A DNA stretch of 64,000 nt from Castor canadensis (Eukaryota; Chordata; Mammalia; Rodentia; Castoridae), in NCBI RefSeq assembly GCF_047511655.1, contig NC_133397.1, forward strand, positions 127,680,308 through 127,744,307, in the 5' to 3' direction. Under the pieces are notes generated by a model. It saw only the letters and a program-made list of their open reading frames with translations. It searched no databases and was not told the origin of the DNA. Shown in pieces: positions 55,688 to 64,000 of the stretch; position 1 is the stretch's first letter; each line of letters begins with the position of its first letter. A program made the position numbers and the translations under genes.

Positions 55688-56121
55688 CCAGACATGGTGG
55701 CCCATGCTTGAAATCCCAGCTACTTGGAGGGTGGGGATGGCCAGCCCAGGCAGAAAGTTTGTGAGACCCCATTTCAACCAATAGGCCAGGCTAGTGGTTT
55801 ATACCTGTCATTCTAGCTGTACAGGAGGCCACAGGTGGGACAGTGGTCTGAAGCCGGCTGCAGGCAAAAAATGCAACACCCTACCTGAAAAATAACTACA
55901 GTAAAAACATAAAAATGGGCTGGGGTGGGAGGCTGAGATCAAGAAAACCAAAGTTCAAGGCCAGTCCAGGCAAAAAGTTCACGAGACCCCACCTCAAAAT
56001 AACCAGAGCTAAATGGACTGGAGGAGTGGCTCGAGTGGTAGGGCGCCTGCTTTGTGAGTGCCTGTTTTACAAGTGCAAAGCCCTGAGTTCAAACTCCGAT
56101 CCCACCGAAAAAAAAAAAAAA
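55688..56121 (+). mobile_element. Composite SINE B1-B1-B1-ID
   Basis: B1 at 55688-55780, linker CCATTTCAACCAATAGGCC, B1 at 55790-55890, CTGAAAAATAACTACAGTAA, then a B1 right part (55915-56000). Then the type II linker CTCAAAATAACCAGAGCTAA and an ID of the CTTTGTGAGTG/ACAAGTGCAAAGCCC kind that contains a small internal duplication, then poly(A). No flanking duplication was seen, so nesting is possible. Confidence 0.7.
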
Positions 56122-56230
56122 GATGGTGAGCCACAGCCAAGCTGTAGCTCAAGTGGTAGAGCATCTGTCTAGCAATCACAAGGCCTTGAGTTCAAATCCC
56201 AGTGCTGCCAAAATGAACAAACAAGGAAAT
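56122..56230 (+). mobile_element. ID SINE directly after the composite
   Basis: AGCTGTAGCTCAAGTGGTAG, GCATCTGTCTAGCAATCAC and TTCAAATCCCAGTGCTGCC, with an A-rich tail. It begins at the poly(A) of the preceding element, a preferred target for L1-driven insertion. Confidence 0.8.
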
Positions 56231-56249
56231 AAAGATAGAAGGACTGAAT

Positions 56250-56745
56250 GATCCAGCTAGACTCCTGGGCAGACAGTTGACGGAATCAAAGTCAGCACAC
56301 AGCAGAGACACCTGCACTCCCGTGTTTGCTGTGGCTCTACCCACAGGGGCTAAGCTGTGGGGTCAGCCTCGGTGCCCATCAGCAGACGGGTGGATAAGAA
56401 AACGTGCTCTATACATGAGCACAATGGAGTTTTAGTCAGCCATAAACAAGAAAGAAATTATGCCATCTTCCAGGGAAATGGACGGAACAAATGTTAAGTG
56501 AAACAAGTCAGACTCAGAAAGACAAGTGCTGCTCGTTTTCTCTCACATGGAGAAAAAAAAGACATGGAAGTAGAAGGGAGACTATTTGAGAAGAGGAAGG
56601 GGAGCAGCAGAAGGGGGAAGGGGACAAGAGAGGGTAACTGTGGTGAATATGACCCAAGTACATCCTATACATGTATGAAAATGTGTTAATGAAATCCATT
56701 ACTTTGTACAATCATTATATGCTAATTTAAATCGAGTATAAAAAA
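56250..56745 (+). mobile_element. L1 3' tail, plus orientation
   Basis: The end of ORF2 and the 3' UTR of an L1 of a different subfamily from the 27213 copy (ends AATGAAATCCATTACTTTGTAC, ATTATATGCTAATTT). The block 56250-56550 is the reverse complement of 63516-63816 at 296 of 301 positions, without gaps. After 56550 the similarity drops to about 80% and the other copy lacks some 67 bp. Confidence 0.85.
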
Positions 56746-56821
56746 CGTATATAATACAATCCCAGCAATATTTATTAAATCAAAGATGATGGGTTGAAAA
56801 ATTGAAGGGAAAAAAGGTAAC

Positions 56822-56953
56822 AGCAAGTCGGTGATGTTGGTACACACCTGTAATCCCAGTATTTGGGAGGCTGAAGCAGGAGGATCAAAAGTTTGAGGCC
56901 ATCTTGGGCTACACAGCCAGACCCTGACTCAAAAGCAAAACAACAAAAAAGGA
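56822..56953 (+). mobile_element. B1 SINE (monomer)
   Basis: CACACCTGTAATCCCAGTAT, GGAGGCTGAAGCAGGAGGAT and GAGGCCATCTTGGGCTACAC, with an A-rich tail. Confidence 0.8.
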
Positions 56954-59900
56954 AGAGGCAAGCTTCTCGTTCACCTTCCTGGGGCACAGTGCCTGCATTT
57001 CATGGAGGTGAACGGCACATAATGAAGAGCGACCATCCTAAAGTCTGCAGTTTGGTGCCATTTAGCACATTGGCAGTGTTGTGCCACCCTTGTCCGCCAT
57101 GCTGTCATGTCTGTCACGTGTCAGGGCAGTGGGGCCTTGGGGCTTTACCTTAAACTTCATGTTTCCCAACGCCTCTGCAGACGAAAGGCCATCTTCTCTG
57201 TCCAGTCTCTCTGGATACTTCGCTCCCCACCCACAAGTCCTGGGGTGAAGTGTGTTTACTCTCTGATGGCTGGCCAGTTGGCTGTGCAGCGACTTCCCTG
57301 CCCTCTCCTTACCTGTGGATGCAGTGGTGTCGTGGATTTCTTTTTTCTACTTAGCACCTAAAGTAAATCAGCTGTAGAAAGCTTGTACTTCTCCACTCTT
57401 AGGATGCAACTTGAGATTCCATGGATACCAGGACAGCTTTCTGGAGGAACTATAAGCCAAGCTGTTCTCACCTCCTCAGGTACCTTTTCTGCCTGCTCAA
57501 AAGGATAAATTACATAATTACATAATTATAGATATAGTCTTCAGATGGAATTTACAATCAAGAATGAGGAAACTGTGATTAACATAGATTGACCAAAAGC
57601 AATAAGTAAACACCTTATATACTTCCACCCTAGCTGTGGCTTACAAAAATGTTTCAGCTTTATTCTTTAGAGGGCTGATAAACATCTGGTAAGAAACAGG
57701 CTAGAGAGCGTAAACTGATATTACACACTCCTAAAAACAGCCACAAATTCCCTGCGGTAGATCTTTGACTTACAAAGGAACACAGGACTGGCCATTCCTT
57801 TTAAGAAACGTAAATGTCAGATATATATGTTTCACGTGTTTACAACGTCAACATTTCTGTACTATGCTATAAAGAATGAAATTCTGCCACGGAGTCAGCT
57901 GTGGGACTCAAAAGACAGCAACCCTCTTAACAGAAGAGCCCTTTATATTCAGCTCTGCCTTCCTGAGTGCACGCTTAGCACGACACAAACCTTGGACACA
58001 AGCAGCTTTTAACCATGTTCACAGCTAACAGTTTGTGAAAACAGGTCTAGGTTTGCTTTTGTAGGCTAAATACCTCTTTTCTCTAAAGACAGGTGCACCA
58101 TGTTTGGCTCAGTTGTGTCCACGTCTTTGACGCTCCACACACTGCTTTCAGAAGACTTGCTTACGCAATTCAGCGTTGTGTAGAAAGGTCCTGCTGTACA
58201 GGCAGGGTCTGAAGCCGAGGAGACTCGGCCTGTTGCTTTACTATCCCCAAGCCGACTTCCTGTTTGGGGTTTTCAAGGAGCCATATTCTTCTGTCAGTTC
58301 CCAGGGAGAAAAAATTCCTTACTGATCATCTGTTTGGAGAACAGAACTGGGATGGGGTAGGGTCTGGGGCAGTTTGGGACAGGGAGTAGGTAAGGGGTAA
58401 GCATCCGTCCTTGATATAGGAGTCAAGGGAGGCTTGTGTAAGGCAAACTTCTGGTCTCCAGGTCCTAGAGTTCCTCGTCCTCCTTGAAGGTCTTGTGAAA
58501 AACTCACCACTTTTTCTGATTATTTCTGAACTATTGCTTCCTCTAGTTAACGTGCATCACACCTCATTTGTGGTGCAGGAGAATAAAATGCCATGCTGAG
58601 AATCCAGAGGCTTAGATTTTGCTGTCAGCTTGGTCAGTCATTATGGGTGGTGACTTAAAATCAGTCAGATGGCCTCTCTGACCTTGGCCTCTCCTCCTAT
58701 CAGCTAAGAAGCAGCAGAAGAAGAAACTCAGGTGCAGCCTCTGGCTTTCAAACAAGCCCTTTCATTTTCTTGGAAGGGACCCTGCCATCCAGGAACACCA
58801 CCTGCCATTCATCTCATGCCATAATGACTCAGGCTACTTGGAACTCGCACTTCATCAGATCTCAGACAGTGTAGATCAAAACAAAAAAAGTTTGCTCGAA
58901 TGATGATGGTAACCTAGCTCTTAGAGCCCTGCTGGAGCTCCTCCTGGCTTACCTAACAAACACCACGCACATCTGAAGACGCATTTAGGAACTCATCCTG
59001 TCCTGCCCTGCACATGCTCAGTGGCGCTCTTCTCTTTTCTTTCTCTTCTCACTCACAGCTCTGCCAACCCCCTGGAATCCATGTGGAAGCACCTGTGTTC
59101 TTCCTCTCGGAAGCACCCATGTTCTTCACTTGCCTTTTTCTCCACAAGGGCCCTGGGGTTAGGCCTGATTACCTCTCCTTCTTTCCAGGTGTTCCTATTG
59201 CATGAATTCTTTTTGCTGTAAGACTTCTGAAAAGCAAACTTAATTTTTGCCAGTTCTCCCATTTTTTTCTTCCTAGCACACCAACTTTTTGTTCTTTGGA
59301 TTTTTTTTGTCTTGTTTTGTTTACTTGTTACTACTTTTGCTCTTTCTCAGACCCTCAGATCCATCATGAGGCCTGGATGTTTTAGGGGCTGTCAATTGCT
59401 GTGGTCATAACAAGCACATATTGTAGGAAAACCTGAGCATAAGAGGAGTCGGCTGTGTCAAGCCTTTGGTTCACTGAGGGACTCATTCAGATGTGATTTG
59501 GACGAGGCCTTCTCAGCACCTTGTCTGTTTGCCTTGGTGAGCCCTTTTTTTTTTCCATGACGAGTGCTCATCAGGCCTCCCTCATTCTCCTTTTTATCAG
59601 CTAGTTCTGAAACAAACTCATGATCTTTGGGCCACAGTCAACACAGACATGTTCTGTCTGATTCATGTAATTGGTCAGTATTTGGATTGCATAGTTCATC
59701 GACGTATTTCACACTACACGAAACTATATTCCTGCCTCCTTTTGCAAAATTGGAAGGGCTGGTGACTTCAGGACAGATATCAGCCACAGCTGAGTAGCAA
59801 CTGCTCTGTCTGGGGTATATATTCTCTCCATCCCCCCCCTCCCACTCCTCTTCCTCCTCCTCCGTTTCATTTATGTAGGTTTCCCACCAGGACTGGGGCT

Positions 59901-60469
59901 TGGTCTAGCTGTCAGACCTTTCTCTGAGGTCCTTAATGGTCAGTAGTGCCAAAAGCAGTAGGTGGAGGCCTGGCAGACGTGATGGAGACGAAATGCACAC
60001 TGTGCAAATGAAGGCAGTGGCTTTATTGTACAGTCATGGAGCCGTTCCTCTTTAACATCTTAGAGCTGCCACTGCAGTTGTGGCAGAATAGTTCATATTT
60101 GTTACATTATTTATATGCTGGTGGCCTTCTAGATATGAAAATCAGTGTATATCCTCACATCTCCCTTCTCTGTCACAATGGGTCATCCCTCATGGGGAAT
60201 CCATTTGTACACATACAGATAGCACCTAAGCAGTAATTTAATCCCATGTCCTCTTTTTAAGGTTTAAGTAATAGAACCAAGAGAAGGAAAGTTCCTTGTT
60301 CAGAGTTAGAACTAACCGCAAAGCAGGGACCAAAATCTAGTTCTAACACCCACATCCAGATGCAGCAAATGAGTCATTACCAATCACACTGTTCTTGGCA
60401 ATGTTCTTGGGTAATCAAGTGTGTGCTGTCTACACTGCGGGAGGAAGTAGGCTTGGGCCATGTGCACAG
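56954..60469. other. Intron 3 sequence, mostly unrecognised
   Basis: No exon was recognised. A weak MIR-like trace may lie at 58600-58710. A short pyrimidine-rich run with CCCCCCC is at 59827-59865. Short frames on both strands look accidental. Confidence 0.4.
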
Positions 60470-60620
60470 CAGGGTTCAAAACCTAGGTGGGTCCACCATC
60501 CTAATATTTAGGAAAGCTTAGGTGAGCTATTTAACCTCCAGAAACTTCACTTTCCTCATCTGTAGAACGGGAACCACAATACTTACTTCACTGTCCTGGG
60601 TGAATATATCTCTAGGTCAA
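60470..60620 (+). mobile_element. MIR SINE relic
   Basis: GGGTTCAAAACCTAGGTGGG, GGTGAGCTATTTAACCTCCA, ACTTTCCTCATCTGTAGAAC and ACAATACTTACTTCACTG follow the MIR order closely. Confidence 0.65.
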
Positions 60621-63400
60621 CAAGGAGCCTCGGTGGGAGGTTCTTGGGTCCCCCACCTACTCTACTCATCTTTGTAATTAAGTTAAAAATAAGAGGCTCA
60701 CAAGGAGCTAATTTAATAAATATTTTTTAAACTTAGACCAAGGAATGTGTGCACAGTGGCTGGCCTGGATGATGTGGCGTGTCTGTCTGGCTGTCCGGCT
60801 GTTTCCGGCCACACTGGGCCCCGTCAGGTGGGAAAGCAACAAGGATTTTCGCTTCTCTTCTTTCTTTGTTGGCTCTCGTGTTTCCATCACAGACTCCGCC
60901 CTTCCAAAGCAGTGTGTCAGGATTTACCAGTGAATCCCAGCTCTGTCCTACTGAGCCACCATTCAAGGACGCCCTGGAACCTGCCCCTCTCCACTTAGTT
61001 CCACAATGGTGGTCCAGGCTTCTTCTGAGACATTTCTCCACCCCAATCTTTTCCTCTCGTGCACTGCTCTTGAACTTAACAGTTTAGCGTTTAATTTGTG
61101 CCTGGTCATTTAACTTCTGTTACTGTCTCCCTCCCCAGGTGAGACTGTGAGCACTGTAAGGGTTTTATTATTATCCCCCAGGGAGCTTAGCGATGTGTTG
61201 GTGCTTAGAGAGGTCTTTGATGAGTAATGGAATCCTATGGAACTAGAACACACCATGGCAGAAATCAGTGCCTGGTCCCAGCTCCCCCAGAGCACCACAC
61301 TGCATCCCTTCTCTGAGTTCAGTGTCTCTCGCCCAGCTAAAGTCCCCTGGTCCTTCCCAACCCCACAGAGCGGTACATGGGCTAGAGGAGACCCTTGGCT
61401 ACCTCCTGCACCCCTCTGCTACTCTCCCTCCCTCCCTTCCCATTGCGTGCCTGGCCTTGTGCTCTTCGTTAGCCAAGAGTGTCACAACAAGTTCAAAACT
61501 GTATAGAGCTCTCTTTATCTAGAGAAGTTCCTGTCACCAAGCATTAGGAACTCCATCTCCCTCTGCCACTACTCCGCCAAAGTGCCCACTCCGTTCTTAA
61601 AGAGATGCTGTTTGTGGGATTATTTTTTAAATGTCCTAGAGGTATCATTGTAGAATTGCCTTCTAATGCTATTTTTCCAGGATCGTAAATACAGATGTCA
61701 AAGCTGTCCTTTGAAGTTATCTCTGAATTTGTTACTATGTTACAAACTTTTTATTGTTTACCAATAAGAAATCACTTGTAAATAAATCTGAATACGAGTA
61801 TAAAAATAAATTATTTACAAATTGGTTTTACTTAGCATTGAGTAACTGCTGTGAGCTGACCTGAGCTGGGCACCATGGGAGATGGGAAATGCTACGATGT
61901 GGCATTTGTTCTCTAAGACTTTGTCATCTGGATACAGGCGCTAGGAAGGAGGGAGGTGTGTTCTGTGAGAGGGCTGACCTGCCTCTGGGCTCTGGACTAA
62001 CACATCTCTATGATTCTTTGGAGGTGTTTTAAATTCCAGGCCTTGTTTTGGAGGTGAGAGCAGGTTAATTACCCACTATCCCATTGTCTCAAACAGCAGA
62101 AACTATATAGTGAAGAATATGGCTTGAAACTTACCGCTCAATGGTGGACACAATAGATCCAGAAGACAGGAACAGGAAATGCATTTCAAAGGACCCAGAA
62201 CAAAATAGCCCTTTAGGTCAGTTTTTAAATCAATAATAGATCAGGCACCAGAAGAGGAAGCCTGTTTCACAGCCAAGCAGTGAACTATACTGAAAGCCCA
62301 GGCTCCCACAGTCTCTGGGGAGCCATTAGAATGTGTTTGGTAATCAGCCAATTTGTAGTTCTGAGACTGACTCAACACAAAATGACAAATGTTGGGTAGA
62401 GCGTGACTACAGACCGTTGCTCCATTCTGGAGTTTCTATCATTCAGCTGGAGCACCTTAAATTCAGAAATGTTGGGGGCATTTCTTAAGAACAAAAAGTG
62501 ATGCAAAAGCTAATAAGATGCTAATAAGATAAAAATAACCCATGACTAAAAATCTCACTGGGGAGCTAAGGACAGTAAAATACCAAGTCAGAATCTTATC
62601 CTCTTAGGCCAGTGAACTGGCTTGGGAACTCTACTTCCGTTGTCTCGTAGCCAGTGCAGATTTGGGGGTCATTTGTTTGTTTTAGTTGTTAGGAAAACAC
62701 TGCAGATATCTGGGTTCTGGTTGCTGTATTTCTATCATAAAGAGTAGGCAACTTTGTTTTAAAAAGGTGGAGAGTTAGAATAAATTGTGATAAATGATAG
62801 CTTTTGGTCAAGTTCAAATATTGCCTGTTATTTATTGTGCCCTGGAAAAGAGACAGTTCTATATTTAGACATATAGAGCAAACTAATATTAGTGACAAGA
62901 GGGAAAAATTCCTCTGGATTTTTTGTGTGCTTTATTTTTTGTTATTTTATCTACAGAGCAAATAAAGGAAAAGCATGAATGGCAGCTTATTAGACTGTAA
63001 CTCTTCCCAGGCTGCCTTTGATCTGTGAAGGAACCTTCCAGCTTTAAGAGTGTTTGATTCACTGATTCTAAAGTTTTATACTGGAAATTCCACCAAAGCA
63101 GGGCTGCCCAGAACGGACCCAGATAGTGCAGCATACGTGTCCTCAGGGGACTGTAGGATGGTGGAATGTGTGGCTAACCTGCAGGGCCCCTGAGTAGGGT
63201 ACCTCAGACGTCCCGTGATCTAGCACAGCCTTTGTGACTATCGAATGTGGCATGTGTATTTTTCAGTAGAAAATACAGGGAGCTAATGATTACTTAATGA
63301 GGAGCAAAAGTCTTAGGGGTTATGACTCTAACAGTAATTTGCGCTAATAAGATAAAACAACTGTGAGACAGTTCAGGAAGTTTAGTTCCAACTCCATTTC
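60621..63400. other. Intron 3 sequence, nothing recognised
   Basis: No exon 4 of ALG14 or other exon was recognised. AT-rich stretch at 61700-61830. Confidence 0.4.
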
Positions 63401-64000
63401 TTTTTTCTGTTTATAGTTTATGTTATCTGTAAAAATAGCGGATTTCATTACATTTTCATACACATATGGGAGGTACTTTGGTCATTCACCCCATTACCCT
63501 CTCTTGTCCCCTTTTCCATATGAGAGAAAATGAGCAGTACTTGTTTTTCTGAGTCTGACTTGTTTCACTTAACATTTGTTCCGTCCATTTCCCTGGAAGA
63601 TGGCATAATTTCTTTCTTGTTTATGGCTGACTAAAACTCCATTGTGCTCGTGTATAGAGCACGTTTTCTTATCCACCCGTCTGCTGATGGGCACCGAGGC
63701 TGACCCCACAGCTTAGCCCCTGTGGGTAGAGCCACAGCAAACACGGGAGTGCAGGTGTCTCTGCTGTGTGCTGACTTTGATTCCGTCAACTGTCTGCCCA
63801 GGAGTCTAGCTGGATCAGAGGGTAGTTCTATTTTTAGTCTTTTGAGGAGCCTCCATACAGATTGGCACAGTGACTGCTCGTTTACATTCCCACCAACAGG
63901 ATATAAGAGTTCCTTCCCCACCACACACCCTGCTTCCTTGCCAACATTTGTTGTTGCTTTTTCACTTGCTGATAGCCATTCGGACTGGGGTGCAATGGAA
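63401..64000 (-). mobile_element. L1 tail, minus orientation, runs past the window
   Basis: Reverse complement of an L1 ORF2 end and 3' UTR. At 63516-63816 it is nearly identical to 56550-56250. Beyond 63816 it continues into ORF2 (ACATTCCCACCAACAGGATA, AGCCATTCGGACTGGGGTGC) and leaves the window. The minus frame at 63631-63924 is part of ORF2. Confidence 0.85.

Larger units (their letters stand above)
43161..64000 (+). other. ALG14: ALG14 intron 3 (incomplete, runs past the window)
   Basis: It begins with GTACGT after exon 3 and no acceptor followed by the missing exon is recognised before the end. At least 20.8 kb long, it holds most of the composite SINEs, a nested antisense L1 stack and two inverted L1 tails. 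Confidence 0.85.

Overview
This window is mammalian nuclear DNA, and the repeats point to a rodent. It is full of B1-type (7SL-derived) SINEs and ID-type (tRNA-derived) SINEs, which are often fused into B1-ID units. It also carries fairly young L1 pieces beside old L2, MIR and Tigger/MER2-like relics. Fused B1-ID elements are known from squirrel-related rodents and beaver, so I favour that part of the rodent tree; the species is an inference.

The only protein-coding gene I can support is ALG14, on the + strand. It encodes the membrane-anchored subunit of the UDP-GlcNAc transferase that makes the second step of the dolichol-linked oligosaccharide. Three coding exons are present: exon 1 at 11144-11279, exon 2 at 16110-16261 and exon 3 at 43029-43160. 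They join with consistent phases (1, 0, 0), have GT/AG borders and give 140 codons. The last exon (about 76 codons in relatives) is not seen and should lie beyond base 64000. A CpG-rich promoter surrounds exon 1, with a palindromic CRE, two GC boxes and YY1-like and ZNF143-like motifs. A purine-only tract of about 260 bp lies just upstream of it.

Layout: 1-10800 is intergenic, with SINEs, an L2 relic and a small tandem repeat that grew inside an ID element. 10830-11880 is the CpG island and exon 1. Intron 1 (11280-16109) holds an old L1 tail and a MER2-like DNA transposon. Intron 2 (16262-43028) holds a 4.3-kb L1 with target-site duplications and a broken ORF2, a second L1 tail of the same subfamily in inverted orientation, L2 relics and a strong CTCF-like motif. 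Intron 3 (43161 to the end) holds most of the composite SINEs, a nested stack of insertions in an antisense L1, and two inverted L1 tails that share a 301-bp block of about 98% identity.

The most interesting signals concern mobile elements. (1) A recurring B1-B1-ID composite SINE of about 300 bp is bounded by its own target-site duplications in three places, with a longer B1-B1-B1-ID version in a fourth. (2) A 388-bp retroposon at 46103-46490 consists of a B1 plus about 270 bp of unrelated sequence and behaves like a B1 3' transduction. (3) The 301-bp L1 block shows an abrupt change in identity and an AT-to-GC bias, which suggests GC-biased gene conversion. I found no CRISPR array, RNA gene or second coding gene. 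All motif and repeat-family calls were made by eye.
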